This document shows positions 46,394-56,753 of a stretch of 64,000 nucleotides of DNA, in pieces. The notes under the pieces were generated by a model, which was not told the origin of the DNA, did not search any database, and worked only from the letters and a program-made list of their open reading frames with translations. The translations under genes and the position numbers were made by a program. Each line of letters begins with the position of its first letter. The first letter of the stretch is position 1. Where the stretch lies: NCBI RefSeq assembly GCF_001697225.1, contig NZ_CP014671.1, positions 310,001 through 374,000 on the forward strand, read 5' to 3'. Source of the DNA: Immundisolibacter cernigliae (GTDB lineage Bacteria; Pseudomonadota; Gammaproteobacteria; Immundisolibacterales; Immundisolibacteraceae).

Positions 46394-47770
46394 TCAACGC
46401 TCCCGCAGCGCCCGCTCCCTGGCACGGTTGATCGGCCGCAGCAGGTAGTGCAGCACGCTCTTGCGGCCGGTGAGCACGTCGACGGTGGCGGTCATGCCCG
46501 GAATTATCGGCAGGGAGTCGCCATCCTTGATGTAGCCGCGGTCCAGGGTGCGCACCCGGATCAGGAAGAAGCTGCGCTCGCCACCCTTGTCGTCCTCCTG
46601 CGTGATCGAGTCGGCGCTGATGTGCTCCAGGGTCGCTTCGAGTGCGCCGTAGATGGTGGAGTCGTAGGCGGTCAGCTTGACCATGGCGCGCTGGCCGGGG
46701 TGCAGGAAGGCAATGTCCCGCGGCTCGACCTTGGCCTCGACCAGCAAGCTGTCCTCCAGCGGCACGACTTCGACCAGGTCCATGCCCGGCTGCACCACGC
46801 CGCCGACGGTGGTCACTTTCAGGCGCTTGATGGTGCCGCGCACCGGCGAGCGCACCGAGGTGCGCGTGACCCGGTCCAGCGCCGCGGTGTTGTTCTGGGC
46901 CGTGGCGGCCAGCTCTGCCTTGGCGTCGTTGAGCAGCCCCTGGGCCTCGGTGCGGAACTTGATCCTGACGTCCTCGATCTTGTCGCGGCTCTCCTGCAGC
47001 GCCGAGCGGGCCGCCGGCAGGCGCAGGCGGATGCCGTCCAGGTCGCCGCGGACTTCGTTGACCTGGCGCTTCAGGCGCAGCAGTTCGACCTCCGAGATCA
47101 CGCCCTCGGCCGCCAGCGGCGCGGTGCGGTCCAGTTCGTCGCGCAGCAGGGCGTTGCTGCGTTCCAGTTGGCCCAGACGCGACTGCATCTCGAACACTTC
47201 CTGCTGACGCTGGTCGCGCTGCTGTTCCAGGATTTGCACGCTGGAGGCCAGTTCCTGCTGGCGCGTCAGGTACAGCCGGCGCGCGTCTTCGGCCAGTTGC
47301 GGGGCTTCCTGTTCGATTTCCTGCGGCAGGGTCAGGGGTTTGCCCTCGGTCTCGGCGGTCAGGCGCGTGACCTGCGCCAGCAGCGCCAGGTACTTGAGGC
47401 GGCCTTCCTGGTAGGACGAGGCGAAGCGCGTGTCGTCGATGCGCAGCAGGATCTGGTCCTTGGCCACCACGTCGCCTTCGCGGACCAGGATTTCCTGCAC
47501 GATGCCGCCTTCCAGGTTCTGCACGATCTGCACCTGGCTGGACGGGATGATCTGGCCCTCGGCGTGGGTTACCTCGTCCACCTGGGCCAGGGCCGCCCAC
47601 ACCAAGCCCACCACCAGCAGCACGGTAACTGCCAGCAGGATCATGTGCCCGGCCGGGTGGGCGGGATCCAGATCCACGGCCGTGGTGTCGGCCATGTAGT
47701 CCAGGTCGTCGCGGTCGACGTCCCGCCACAGCAGGCGCAGTTCCGCCCAGCGGCGGCGCAGGAAGTTCAT
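46394..47770 (-). CDS. lapC: Type I secretion membrane fusion protein (LapC/HlyD family)
   Basis: A 458-residue inner-membrane adaptor: one membrane segment near residues 42-63 (MILLAVTVLLVVGLVWAALA), a biotinyl-lipoyl-like lobe (GGIVQEILVREGDVVAKDQI), a long periplasmic coiled coil (about residues 140-290) and a C-terminal beta domain (SPVRGTIKRLKVTTVGGVV, PGMTATVDVLTGRKSVLHYL). It bridges the ABC exporter and an outer-membrane TolC-type channel not present here. It overlaps the lapB-like gene by four bases. Confidence 0.93.
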   Translation of the reverse strand: MNFLRRRWAELRLLWRDVDRDDLDYMADTTAVDLDPAHPAGHMILLAVTVLLVVGLVWAALAQVDEVTHAEGQIIPSSQVQIVQNLEGGIVQEILVREGDVVAKDQILLRIDDTRFASSYQEGRLKYLALLAQVTRLTAETEGKPLTLPQEIEQEAPQLAEDARRLYLTRQQELASSVQILEQQRDQRQQEVFEMQSRLGQLERSNALLRDELDRTAPLAAEGVISEVELLRLKRQVNEVRGDLDGIRLRLPAARSALQESRDKIEDVRIKFRTEAQGLLNDAKAELAATAQNNTAALDRVTRTSVRSPVRGTIKRLKVTTVGGVVQPGMDLVEVVPLEDSLLVEAKVEPRDIAFLHPGQRAMVKLTAYDSTIYGALEATLEHISADSITQEDDKGGERSFFLIRVRTLDRGYIKDGDSLPIIPGMTATVDVLTGRKSVLHYLLRPINRARERALRER

Positions 47771-49941
47771 GCCGGCCGCCCGGTCAGGCGACCACCGCGC
47801 AGGGCTTCGAGCACCTGCTCCTTGGGGCCGTCGGCGACGATCCGCCCGCCGTCCATGACGATGACCCGCCCGACCAGCGACAGCAGCGAGGCCCGGTGCG
47901 TCACCAGCAGCAGCGTGCGCCCATCCAGCAGCGGCAGCAGGCGGTTCTTGAATTGCTCTTCGGAGGAGTTGTCCATGGCGTTGGTCGGTTCGTCCATGAT
48001 CAGCACCGGCGGTTCCAGCAGCAGGCCGCGGGCGATGGCCACCGCCTGGCGCTGACCGCCGGACAGGCCCTCGCCGCGCTCGCCGATCTGCTGCTCGAGA
48101 CCGGCCGGATGGCGGGACACGAAGCTCATCACGCCGGCCAGTTCCGCCGCGCGCAGGATCGTCTCGTCATCGGCCTGCGGCGCCGCCAGGGCGATGTTGT
48201 CGCGCAGGCTGCCGAAGAACAGCGTCACGTCCTGCGGCACATAACCGATGTTGCGGCGCACGTCGGCCGGGTCGATCTGGCGCAGGTCGATGCCGTCCAG
48301 CAGCACCGCGCCGGCGGTCGGCTCGTACAGGCCCAGGATCAGTTTCTCGAGCGTGCTCTTGCCGGACCCGATGCGACCGATCACGGCCACCCGCTCGCCG
48401 GGCGCGATCTTGAGTGAAATATTGTCCAGTGCCGCGATCTGCTGGCCAGGGTAGCTGAAACTGACGTTGCTGAACTCGATCGCGCCCTGCAGCACCGGCC
48501 GGTGCAGGAAATTGCGCTCGGGCGGACGCTCCACCGGCAACTGCATGATCTGGTTGACCGAGCGCAGCGCCGCCATCGACTGGTCAAAGCGCACCAACAG
48601 CCCCGCGACCTGCGCCAGCGGCGCCAGCGCCCGACCGGCCAGCATGACGCACGCAATCAGGCCGCCGACGCTCAGATCGCCCTCGATGATGCGATGCACG
48701 CCGTAGACCAGGATGCCCAGCGATGACAGCTGTACGGCAAGACCGGCCACGTTGATGACCGACGCCGACAGCAGCCGCGAGCGCATGCCAAGGCGCGCCA
48801 TGCTGGCGACCACCTGCTCCCAGCGGCGCTGGATGGGTCCGGCGGCGCCGACGCTGCGCAGGGTCTCGAAACCGGTCAGCGTCTCGATCAGCGTGGCCTG
48901 CTTTTGTGAGGCCTGGCGCATGCTCTGCTGCACCAGGTCGCGCAGGCGCACCTGCGCCCGCCAGCCATAGAGAATGACCACCGGCATCAGCACCAGCGGC
49001 ACGAATACCAGCGGCCCGCCGATCCAGGCGATCACGGCCAGGAACAGCAGCGCGAACGGCAGGTCGATCAGCGTGGTCAGCGTGGCCGATGTGATGAACT
49101 CGCGAAAGCTCTCGAACTCCGACAGCTGGTTGGCGAAGGCGCCAACCGAGCGCGGGCGGGCCTCCATGCGCAGCCCCATCACCTGCTCGAACAGGCGCGC
49201 CGACAGCGCCACGTCGAATTTCTTGCCGGCAACGTCCAGAAAATACGCCCGCAGGGAACGCATCAGCACATCGAACAGCGCCACCACTGCCACGCCGATG
49301 GCCAGCACCCACAGGGTTTCGACGGCGCGGTTGGGCACCACCCGGTTGTAGACGTTCATGGTGAACAGCGGCAGTGCCAGGGCAAACAGGTTCACCAGAA
49401 ACGCCGCCAGCAGCACCTCGCCGTAGATCGGCCACAGCTTGCGCAGGGTGCCCCAGAACCAGTGCCCCGAGCGCAGCGCACCGTGGTCGGCGCTGCGCTC
49501 GTCGAACACCGGCGCGGGCCGCACCAGCAGTGCGCTGCCGGCGTACTGATCCAGCAGTTGCTGACGCGGCCAGATATCCTCGCCCATGCCGGTATCCGGA
49601 TCGGCGATGCGCGCCGCGCCGTCGGCCTGCCAGCCCAGCAGCACCACGGCTCGCCGTTCGTGCAGCAGCAATACCACCGGCAACAGCGCGGCGTTGATGG
49701 CATCCAGCGGGCGACGCACCAGGCGGGCGTTGATCCCGGCGCGCGCCGCCGAACGTGCAAACAGCGCCGGCGTGAGGCAGCCATCCTGCAGGGGCAGACC
49801 GGCGGTCAGCGCCTGCGCGGATTTTGGCCGCTGATGCAGGCGGGTCAGGAAGATCAGACAATCCAGCAACGGGTCTTCCGGGCGCTGGGAATCGACCGCA
49901 GCAAGCGGCCAGGCTACCGCCGGCGGGGCTGAATTTTCCAT
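47767..49941 (-). CDS. lapB: Type I secretion ABC transporter (LapB-like) with C39-like domain
   Basis: A 724-residue exporter half-unit. The N-terminal C39-like domain (DPLLDCLIFLTRLHQRPKSA) is of the non-proteolytic docking kind used for RTX adhesins. A six-helix membrane domain follows (from about residue 160), then the nucleotide-binding domain with GRIGSGKSTLEKLI, signature LSGGQRQAVAIARGL and Walker B VLIMDEPTNAMD. ATG at 49941 gives a normal LapB length. It is divergent from lapG; the large adhesin it should export is not in the window. Confidence 0.93.
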   Translation of the reverse strand: MENSAPPAVAWPLAAVDSQRPEDPLLDCLIFLTRLHQRPKSAQALTAGLPLQDGCLTPALFARSAARAGINARLVRRPLDAINAALLPVVLLLHERRAVVLLGWQADGAARIADPDTGMGEDIWPRQQLLDQYAGSALLVRPAPVFDERSADHGALRSGHWFWGTLRKLWPIYGEVLLAAFLVNLFALALPLFTMNVYNRVVPNRAVETLWVLAIGVAVVALFDVLMRSLRAYFLDVAGKKFDVALSARLFEQVMGLRMEARPRSVGAFANQLSEFESFREFITSATLTTLIDLPFALLFLAVIAWIGGPLVFVPLVLMPVVILYGWRAQVRLRDLVQQSMRQASQKQATLIETLTGFETLRSVGAAGPIQRRWEQVVASMARLGMRSRLLSASVINVAGLAVQLSSLGILVYGVHRIIEGDLSVGGLIACVMLAGRALAPLAQVAGLLVRFDQSMAALRSVNQIMQLPVERPPERNFLHRPVLQGAIEFSNVSFSYPGQQIAALDNISLKIAPGERVAVIGRIGSGKSTLEKLILGLYEPTAGAVLLDGIDLRQIDPADVRRNIGYVPQDVTLFFGSLRDNIALAAPQADDETILRAAELAGVMSFVSRHPAGLEQQIGERGEGLSGGQRQAVAIARGLLLEPPVLIMDEPTNAMDNSSEEQFKNRLLPLLDGRTLLLVTHRASLLSLVGRVIVMDGGRIVADGPKEQVLEALRGGRLTGRPA

Positions 49942-50088
49942 GCAAGGCTCAAGGTTCGGGCGCAACGGGCCGTAGACGATACACCAGCTGAAAGGCCGCA
50001 CACGCCGGCCTGTGACACGGGTCACCGGCGTCACGGTCGCTTTGGCGGACACTGGATCAGTTGCCGGGGCAGCTCACGGAAATTCCGC

Positions 50089-50832
50089 TTGCAAAGCCTA
50101 CTGAGCCACATTCGACGAGCGGCCGCAGCGGCCGGTCGCAGCGCGCAACGCAGCCACGGCCGTCGGCGCCGGCGCGCCGGGTTCGGTTTGCTGCTGGCGG
50201 TGTTGTTGCTGCCGGCCAATGCCGTCGGCCCGGCCTTCGACTCCGACGCGCTGCGTGCCATCGAACGCCGCTACGGTCCGGCGGCGGCCCGGCGCGTGCA
50301 GGACTGGCGCCAGCTGATCGACACCACCCGCGACCGGCCGTTGCCGGCCAGACTGCAGGCGGTGAATGAATTCTTCAATCAGATGCTGTTCGTGGATGAC
50401 ATCATCCATTGGAAAAAAAGCGACTACTGGGCCACGCCGGTCGAATTTCTGGCCACTGAAGGCGGTGATTGCGAGGACTTCGCGATCGCCAAATACTTCA
50501 CCCTGCTCGAACTGGGCGTGCCCGAATCACGGCTGCAGATTACTTACGTCAAGGCGCTGCGATTGAACCAGGCGCACATGGTGCTGGCCTACTACGCCAA
50601 CCCCGCCGCCGATCCGCTGGTGCTCGACAATCTGGTGCCGGATGTCCTGCCCGGTTCGTCGCGCGACGACCTTGTCCCCGTGTACAGTTTCAATGGCCAG
50701 GGCCTATGGATTTCGAGGGCTCGCGGGCGCGGCAAACGCGTCGGCGGCTCCGAGCGTCTGAGCCTGTGGCAGGACCTGATAACCCGCATGGAAGCACCCG
50801 CCTCCGCCCCGACCCGCGAGACCGTCCGATGA
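50089..50832 (+). CDS. lapG: LapG-like periplasmic cysteine protease
   Basis: A 247-residue transglutaminase-like protease that in Pseudomonas cuts the LapA adhesin off the cell when c-di-GMP falls. Triad residues by position: Cys128 (EGGDCEDFAIAKY), His163 (NQAHMVLAYY) and Asp180 (LVLDNLVP). A basic N-terminus and hydrophobic segment (FGLLLAVLLLPANA) act as export signal. The start is a TTG and is uncertain. The stop overlaps the lapD-like ATG. Confidence 0.9.
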   Translation: MQSLLSHIRRAAAAAGRSAQRSHGRRRRRAGFGLLLAVLLLPANAVGPAFDSDALRAIERRYGPAAARRVQDWRQLIDTTRDRPLPARLQAVNEFFNQMLFVDDIIHWKKSDYWATPVEFLATEGGDCEDFAIAKYFTLLELGVPESRLQITYVKALRLNQAHMVLAYYANPAADPLVLDNLVPDVLPGSSRDDLVPVYSFNGQGLWISRARGRGKRVGGSERLSLWQDLITRMEAPASAPTRETVR

Positions 50833-52772
50833 CTCTGCTGCGGCAACTGATTCTGGCCATCCTCGCCCTGCTGCTGCTGGTGTTCGCCGGCAGCGTCGCC
50901 ATCAGCGTCGCCAACACGCGCCATTACCTGGACGCACAGCTGCAGTCGCATGCCCAGGACGCGGCCACGTCGCTGGGTCTGTCGCTGTCGACCAGCGCCG
51001 CCGAGGACGATCGCGCCACCATGGAGTCGATGGTCGACGCGCTGTTCGACAGTGGCTATTACCGCTCGATCCGCATCATCGACACCGGCGGCGCGCCGCT
51101 GGTCGAGCGCGAGCAGCCGGTGCGCTTCGACGACGTGCCGGCCTGGTTCGTGCGGCTGATCCCACTGGACACGCCACTGGGCGAGGCCATGCTGATGTCC
51201 GGCTGGCGGCAACTGGGCCGGGTGCAGGTCACCAGCAATCCGGGTTACGCCTACCTCGAACTGTGGCGCACCACGCGCGCCTCGGTGGGCCTGTTCGCGC
51301 TGGTGGCGGCGCTTGCGGTGGCGCTTGCGGTGGTCGGTGTCAACATCATCCTGCGTCCGCTGCGCGCCACCGAGGTGCAGGCGGCGGCCATCGCCGACCG
51401 CGAATTCCCGGTCCAGGAACATCTGCCGCGCACGCGCGAGCTGCGCCGGGTGGTCGAGGCCATGAACCACATGTCGCGCAAGGTCCGGCAGATGCTGGAC
51501 GAACAGATCGCGCTGGGCGAGCGCCTGCGCGAGAAGGCCTACCGCGACCCGGTCACCGGGCTGGGCAACCGGGCCCTGTTCCAGCGCGACCTTGAGCATC
51601 TGCTGGACTCGACCGAGGAGCATTTTCGCGGCCTGCTGGCGCTGGTGCAGTTGCGCGATTTTCGCGACTACAACGAAAGCCACGGCTACAGCGCCGGCGA
51701 CGAGCTGCTGCGCCAGGCGGCGGCGGCCCTGCGCGAGGCCACGGCCCAGTTTCGGCCGCTGTGTCTGGCGCGCCTGGGCGGCGCCGATTTTGGCCTGCTG
51801 TTCCCGCGCGGCGGCGACGATGAAATCGCCGCCATCGGATCGGCCATGAGTCAGGCGCTGGCCAGCCTGCAGGAGCGCGGCGTGATGCCGGACGGCGACG
51901 TGGGACACATCGGCATGGCCGTGCACACGGGCAGCGACACCCTGTCCATGTTGCTGAGCCGTGCCGACGCTGCCCTGCGCCAGGCGCAGGCAACGACCGG
52001 CAACGCCTGGCAGCTGGCGCCGACGAGCGCGAGCCGTGCGCCGCGTCCGGCCATGACCTGGCGCAGGCTGCTGGACGAATCCCTGCAGGGCAAAAAGCTG
52101 GCGCTGTTCGCGCAGCCGGTGCTGCGTCCCAACGATCCGCTCAAGGTGCTGCATACCGAAATTCTGGTGCGCCTGCCGACCGACGAAGGCCTGTTGCCGG
52201 CCGGCGGCTTCATGCCGATGGCCGAGCGCCTGGGCCTGGCCAGCGCCATTGACCGGGCGGTGATCACGGCCGTGCTGGCGCGGGTGCGCCCGTCCGACAA
52301 CGCCAGGCATTTCGCGTTGAACCTGAGTCCGACATCCTTGAGCGACCCGCGCTTTCGCAGTTGGTTGCTCGAAACGCTCGATCAACATCCGGTGCAGGCG
52401 GCCGACCTGACCTTCGAGCTGCCTGAGTACGGCGCCAGCCGGGATCTGCCGGCGCTGCGCGAGCTGGCGATCGGCCTGGCCAAGCGCGGCAGCGGACTGG
52501 CGCTGGACCATTTTGGACGCGGCTTCAATCCGCTGGGCTACCTGGCCGGCCTGAAACTGCGCTATCTGAAGGTCGACGGCCGCTACATCCACGCGCTGGC
52601 GCACGATGCGGACAGTCGCTACTTCATCGCCACGCTGCGGGAAATCGCGCACGGGCTGGACTGCAAGATCATCGCCGAGGCGGTCGAGACCGAAGCACAG
52701 CTGGCCGCCGTCGTCGAGCTGCGCATGGACGGCGCGCAGGGTTACCACCTGATGGCGCCGCGGGCGCTGTAG
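50829..52772 (+). CDS. lapD: LapD-like c-di-GMP receptor
   Basis: A 647-residue inner-membrane receptor: membrane segment (residues 5-27), periplasmic domain (to about 150), second segment, HAMP (ILRPLRATEVQAAAIADREF), a degenerate GGDEF domain (LGGADFGLLF) and a degenerate EAL domain (EILVRL in place of EALxR). The loss of both catalytic motifs fits a sensor that binds c-di-GMP and holds LapG. Translation is coupled to lapG through a four-base overlap (ATGA). Confidence 0.93.
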   Translation: MTLLRQLILAILALLLLVFAGSVAISVANTRHYLDAQLQSHAQDAATSLGLSLSTSAAEDDRATMESMVDALFDSGYYRSIRIIDTGGAPLVEREQPVRFDDVPAWFVRLIPLDTPLGEAMLMSGWRQLGRVQVTSNPGYAYLELWRTTRASVGLFALVAALAVALAVVGVNIILRPLRATEVQAAAIADREFPVQEHLPRTRELRRVVEAMNHMSRKVRQMLDEQIALGERLREKAYRDPVTGLGNRALFQRDLEHLLDSTEEHFRGLLALVQLRDFRDYNESHGYSAGDELLRQAAAALREATAQFRPLCLARLGGADFGLLFPRGGDDEIAAIGSAMSQALASLQERGVMPDGDVGHIGMAVHTGSDTLSMLLSRADAALRQAQATTGNAWQLAPTSASRAPRPAMTWRRLLDESLQGKKLALFAQPVLRPNDPLKVLHTEILVRLPTDEGLLPAGGFMPMAERLGLASAIDRAVITAVLARVRPSDNARHFALNLSPTSLSDPRFRSWLLETLDQHPVQAADLTFELPEYGASRDLPALRELAIGLAKRGSGLALDHFGRGFNPLGYLAGLKLRYLKVDGRYIHALAHDADSRYFIATLREIAHGLDCKIIAEAVETEAQLAAVVELRMDGAQGYHLMAPRAL

Positions 52773-52773
52773 G

Positions 52774-52940
52774 GGAAGCGCCGAACAAATACGTCGTGGA
52801 TTTCCGGGTGGCCGCCATCGGGAAAAAGCCGGGTAGGAGCGCAGCTTCGCTGCGCGATGATCGCCCGGCCCAGCCGGGCTCCTACAACGCGATGGGGTCC
52901 GGCATGGCGATAATCGCCCGGCACAGCCGGGCTCCTACCG
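52774..52940. repeat. D-like fragment followed by A-type REPs
   Basis: ggggaagcgccgaacaaata and a tggatttcc piece of D lie directly after lapD; then gtaggagcgcagcttcgctg with its inverse cggcccagccgggctcctac, and one more inverse unit ending at 52940. The second gene of the convergent pair ends seven bases later. Confidence 0.78.
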
Positions 52941-52946
52941 CAGACG

Positions 52947-53285
52947 TCACAGAATCGCGTCGTCCTCGTCCACCATCGGGTTTATTTCGCCCAGCCGGGC
53001 GCGCAGGCGTTCGCGCAGCAGCAGTTTGCGCTGGGCGCCTTGCGGCAGGTCGGTGAACATGATCACGCCGGTTTCGGCCAACAGGCCGATCAGGTCCTCG
53101 ATCACCCGCGCCAGATTGAGGTCGGTGGCCGCCAGGGCCTGCGCGGCGGCAGCGTCGCCACCGTTGCGCAACAGAAAATCCAGCACCTCGGGATGCTCGC
53201 CGGACAGCGGCGGCTCGGTGCTGCCCTGCGGGCTGACGGAAACCCCGGTCACCCTGCCGTCGGCGCCGCGCTGCACATAGAACAT
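52947..53285 (-). CDS. Conserved hypothetical protein (tryptophan-synthase-beta-like short protein)
   Basis: A 112-residue soluble protein starting MFYVQRGADGRVTGVSVSPQ and containing EHPEVLDFLLRNG and NLARVIEDLIGLLAETGVIM. It resembles short proteins often labelled tryptophan synthase beta-like in databases, although it lacks any PLP site and cannot be TrpB. No function is assigned. Deformylase lies upstream on the same strand, 61 bases away. Confidence 0.72.
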   Translation of the reverse strand: MFYVQRGADGRVTGVSVSPQGSTEPPLSGEHPEVLDFLLRNGGDAAAAQALAATDLNLARVIEDLIGLLAETGVIMFTDLPQGAQRKLLLRERLRARLGEINPMVDEDDAIL

Positions 53286-53346
53286 GTCGATAACCCCGTG
53301 CTCGCAATGGCGGCCATGATACCGGGCACCTGCCGGCCGCGACCGG

Positions 53347-53874
53347 TCAGGCGCCGGTCATCGCGTGCAGGATTTCCGGCTCGAAACCGAACTGGCGCAG
53401 GTCGCCAATGCGCTGCGGGTACAGCACGCCGTCCAGATGGTCGCACTCGTGCTGCACCACGCGGGCGTGAAAGCCGTCGGCCTGCCGCTCGATCAGGTGC
53501 CCACGTTCATCGAAGCCGTGGTAGCGGATGGCGCGCGGGCGCGGCACCAGCCCGCGCAGGCCAGGCACACTCAGGCAGCCTTCCCAGCCGTCTTCCAGGG
53601 TTGGGTCGACGACCTCGATAACCGGATTGATGAGCACCGTGCGCGGCACCGGTTCGGCCTGCGGATAGCGCGGGTTGTGGGTCACGCCAAACACCACCAC
53701 CCGCACCGACACGCCGATCTGTGGCGCCGCCAGGCCGGCCCCGTTGCAGGCGGTCATGGTGTCGAACATGTCCTCGAGCAGCATCGCGACCGCCGGGTCG
53801 CGCACGTCCGCCACCGGCTGCGCCACCTGCTGCAGCAATGGGTGCCCCATGCGCAATACCTGCCTGATCGCCAT
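53347..53874 (-). CDS. def: Peptide deformylase
   Basis: A 175-residue metalloenzyme that removes the formyl group from nascent proteins. The three family motifs are [19 protein letters not shown] (metal Cys) and QHECDHLDG (HEXXH with both metal His and catalytic Glu). ATG at 53874 fits the [14 protein letters not shown] start. fmt is not adjacent, so this may be a second deformylase copy. Confidence 0.95.
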   Translation of the reverse strand: MAIRQVLRMGHPLLQQVAQPVADVRDPAVAMLLEDMFDTMTACNGAGLAAPQIGVSVRVVVFGVTHNPRYPQAEPVPRTVLINPVIEVVDPTLEDGWEGCLSVPGLRGLVPRPRAIRYHGFDERGHLIERQADGFHARVVQHECDHLDGVLYPQRIGDLRQFGFEPEILHAMTGA

Positions 53875-54131
53875 CACTCGCCTCAAGATGCTGTCCCGTG
53901 CCGCGGCCAGCGTACCGCAGCAGGCCGCTCGACGACGAATGCCGCGACCGGAACGTCTATCGCGTGGCAAGCACTGTCGCCCGATGCCTGACCGGCCTCA
54001 ACGCCGGCCGGCAGGCCCGACGTATGATTCGCAAGCTCACGAAATCGGACTCGGATGCGGTTTGGCGCCAGCTCGACGGCGACCGGCGACCAGCACCGGA
54101 ACGGGAACTCCCCGCTGACATGGAGACGAGG

Positions 54132-54545
54132 ATGCCCAGGAACCTATGGCTGATCGCTGCGTTGCTGTGCCTGGGCGGCTGTGGCAACGCCCAGCCGCGT
54201 TATGGCGAGGTCATGGTGGGCGACCGCAGCGGCTATGCCCACATCGTGTTCAGCGACAGCGACCGGGTGCTGATCCGCGACTACTATGCAAACCGCTACC
54301 GGGGACTGCCACCCGGCCTGGCCAAGCAGGGCAAGGTACCTCCCGGCCACGCCCGACAGATGCTGCGCGACAGTCGGCTACCGCCCGACCTTGCCTACCG
54401 CTACCTGCCTGCCGAGCTGGAGGGCCGGCTCTCGCGCCTGTCCGATGGCTACGTTCGGATCATCGTCGGCTCGGACATCGGCATCCTGCACACCCGCACC
54501 CGGCTGGTGGCGGATGTGATACACGAAATCGCCGTCCACGATTGA
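54132..54545 (+). CDS. Small lipoprotein of unknown function
   Basis: A 137-residue lipoprotein with signal WLIAALLCLGGC (Cys lipidation) followed by a soluble domain. YRGLPPGLAKQGKVPPGHAR resembles the Pro/Gly repeats of RcnB-like periplasmic proteins, and GYVRIIVGSDIGILHTRTRL the end of that domain. The start at 54132 is the most likely of several ATGs. It is not in an operon. RcnB-like metal or stress roles are only a guess. Confidence 0.68.
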   Translation: MPRNLWLIAALLCLGGCGNAQPRYGEVMVGDRSGYAHIVFSDSDRVLIRDYYANRYRGLPPGLAKQGKVPPGHARQMLRDSRLPPDLAYRYLPAELEGRLSRLSDGYVRIIVGSDIGILHTRTRLVADVIHEIAVHD

Positions 54546-54729
54546 GGCTCGCGGCAGCCTGATACCCGCGGCGAACCGGCAACGGCGCGACGCGCGGCTA
54601 TCCGGTGGCGTGGCTTGCCCGCAGGCCGCCGCCAGCCCCGTGCGAGTGCAGAGCGGCTCGCGGCGCGCTGCGTCGACGCGCGCTCTGCGCCGTTAAACTG
54701 CACGCCCTGCGCACTTTCCCACCCGTACC

Positions 54730-55662
54730 ATGACCGCCCCGCCGCTCGTCCAGCGCACCCGCCTGTACGGCATGCTGTTCGCCCTGCTGGCGGCGTTCGG
54801 TTTTTCGTTCAAGGCGATCCTGGTCAAGCTGGCCTACGCCTGGCAGCCGGTGGATGCGGTCACCCTGCTGGCGCTGCGCATGCTGTTCGCGCTGCCGTTT
54901 TTCGTCGCCATTGCCTGGCATGCGCGCGGCAGCGGCGAACGCACCCCCGTGGCGGCCGTTGACTGGCTGCGCCTGACCTGGCTCGGCCTGACCGGTTATT
55001 ACCTGGCCAGCATTCTGGATTTCTGGGGTCTGGGCTACATCAACGCCGGCCTGGAGCGGCTGATCCTGTTCCTGTATCCGACGCTGGTGGTGCTGCTCGG
55101 GGCCTGGCTCGGCCGCCGTCGGGTGGCGCGGCGCGAAATATGGGCGCTGGCGCTGTCCTATGGCGGCATTGCGGTGGCGTTCGCCAGCGATCTGCACCTG
55201 GCCACCGACCGCGGCGCCCTGCTGCTGGGCAGCGCGCTGGTGTTCGGCTCGGCGGTCGCCTACGCGCTGTACCTGCTGGCCAGCGGCCCCACCATTGCCC
55301 GCGTCGGCGCCCGCCGCGCCGCCGCCTACGCCATGCTGATCTCGACCGGCTTCGTGCTGGCGCAGTTCGCCGCCACGCAGCCGCTCGCGGCGCTGCGCCA
55401 GCCGTGGCCGATCTATGGCCTGGCGCTGGCGATGGCGGTGTTCTCGACCGTGCTGCCGGCCGTCCTGCTGGCGGAGTCCATCAAACGGATCGGCGCCGGC
55501 CAGGTGGCCCTCATCGGCTCGGCCGGGCCCATCATCACCATTTACCTGGGCGTGGTCGTGCTCGGTGAGCCGGCGACCGCCGCGCAGCTGCTCGGCGCCG
55601 CACTGGTGCTCGGCGGCGTGCTGATGGTGACCTTGCCGGGGCGCACCACGCCCGGCACCTGA
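54730..55662 (+). CDS. EamA/DMT-family permease
   Basis: A 310-residue inner-membrane protein with ten predicted segments in two EamA halves (e.g. [20 protein letters not shown]; and the second half from about residue 160). Such permeases export metabolites or amino acids. [19 protein letters not shown] is the characteristic end of the second half. Substrate unknown. Confidence 0.9.
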   Translation: MTAPPLVQRTRLYGMLFALLAAFGFSFKAILVKLAYAWQPVDAVTLLALRMLFALPFFVAIAWHARGSGERTPVAAVDWLRLTWLGLTGYYLASILDFWGLGYINAGLERLILFLYPTLVVLLGAWLGRRRVARREIWALALSYGGIAVAFASDLHLATDRGALLLGSALVFGSAVAYALYLLASGPTIARVGARRAAAYAMLISTGFVLAQFAATQPLAALRQPWPIYGLALAMAVFSTVLPAVLLAESIKRIGAGQVALIGSAGPIITIYLGVVVLGEPATAAQLLGAALVLGGVLMVTLPGRTTPGT

Positions 55663-55742
55663 TGCGGCCGGGCGCCAGCTGGACCGGCCAGGCAATTCAA
55701 GGCAAGGTCCACGACCGGGCACTGCACGATGGAGCACAGCGC

Positions 55743-56738
55743 ATGATTCCGTTTTCCGTTCTGGATCTGGCGCCGGTGGCGGTCGGCAGCAATGCCGGGC
55801 AGGCGCTGCGCAACACGCTGGATCTGGCCCGGCACGCCGAACGCTTGGGCTTCAGGCGCTACTGGCTGGCCGAACACCACGGCATGGCCGGCATCGCCAG
55901 TGCCGCCACGGCGGTGGTAATCGGCCAGGTGGCGGCCGCAACCACGCGCATCCGGGTCGGCGCCGGCGGCATCATGCTGCCCAACCACGCGCCGCTGGTG
56001 ATCGCCGAGCAGTTCGGCACCCTGGCGGCGCTGTTTCCGGACCGCATCGATCTCGGCCTGGGCCGCGCGCCGGGCACCGACCAGATCACTGCCCGCGCCC
56101 TGCGCCGCAATCTGGCCGCCAGTGCAGAGGAATTCCCGCAGGATGTGATCGAGCTGATGGCCTACCTGGGGCCGCCCGATCCGGCGCAGCCGGTGCGCGC
56201 CATTCCCGGCGAGGGCACGCAGGTGCCGATATGGATTCTGGGCTCCAGCCTGTTCGGCGCCCAGCTGGCGGCGGCGCTGGGGCTGCCGTTTGCCTTTGCC
56301 TCGCATTTCGCGCCTGCCCAGATGCAGCAGGCCGTCGACATCTATCGCTCGCAGTTTCGCCCGTCGCAGCAGCTGCAATCAGCGTACGTGATGGTCGGCT
56401 ACAACGTGTTCGCCGCCGACACGGACGAACAGGCACAGCTGCTGGCCAGCTCCATGCAGCAGGCCTTCGTGGCGCTGCGCAGCGGGCGGCCCGGCAAGCT
56501 GCCGCCGCCGGTTCCGGGCTACCTGGACAGCCTGTCGCCAATGGAGCGTTCCATGCTCGACCAGGTGCTGTCCTGCAGCGCCATCGGTGCGCCGGACACC
56601 GTGCAGGCGCGCATGGCGAGCTTCATCGAGCGCGTGCAGCCGGACGAACTGATCATCACGTCGCAGATGTTCGAGCACACGGCGCGCCTGCATTCCTACG
56701 AGATCGTCACCGCCGTTCACGCCGCGCTGAGCGCCTGA
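55743..56738 (+). CDS. LLM-class flavin-dependent oxidoreductase
   Basis: A 331-residue luciferase-like monooxygenase of the YhbW type. It begins [20 protein letters not shown], has [20 protein letters not shown] and [20 protein letters not shown], then [15 protein letters not shown]. Such proteins oxidise varied substrates with FMNH2 or F420-like cofactors. The ATG at 55743 matches the conserved start. It stands between the DMT permease and a convergent ABC exporter. Confidence 0.9.
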   Translation: MIPFSVLDLAPVAVGSNAGQALRNTLDLARHAERLGFRRYWLAEHHGMAGIASAATAVVIGQVAAATTRIRVGAGGIMLPNHAPLVIAEQFGTLAALFPDRIDLGLGRAPGTDQITARALRRNLAASAEEFPQDVIELMAYLGPPDPAQPVRAIPGEGTQVPIWILGSSLFGAQLAAALGLPFAFASHFAPAQMQQAVDIYRSQFRPSQQLQSAYVMVGYNVFAADTDEQAQLLASSMQQAFVALRSGRPGKLPPPVPGYLDSLSPMERSMLDQVLSCSAIGAPDTVQARMASFIERVQPDELIITSQMFEHTARLHSYEIVTAVHAALSA

Positions 56739-56753
56739 CTGCGGCCTATTCGA

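Noticed and set aside
53898-54131. N-terminal extension of the small lipoprotein gene
   Set aside because: The frame is open, but a lipoprotein signal must be at the N-terminus, so translation should begin near 54120-54132.
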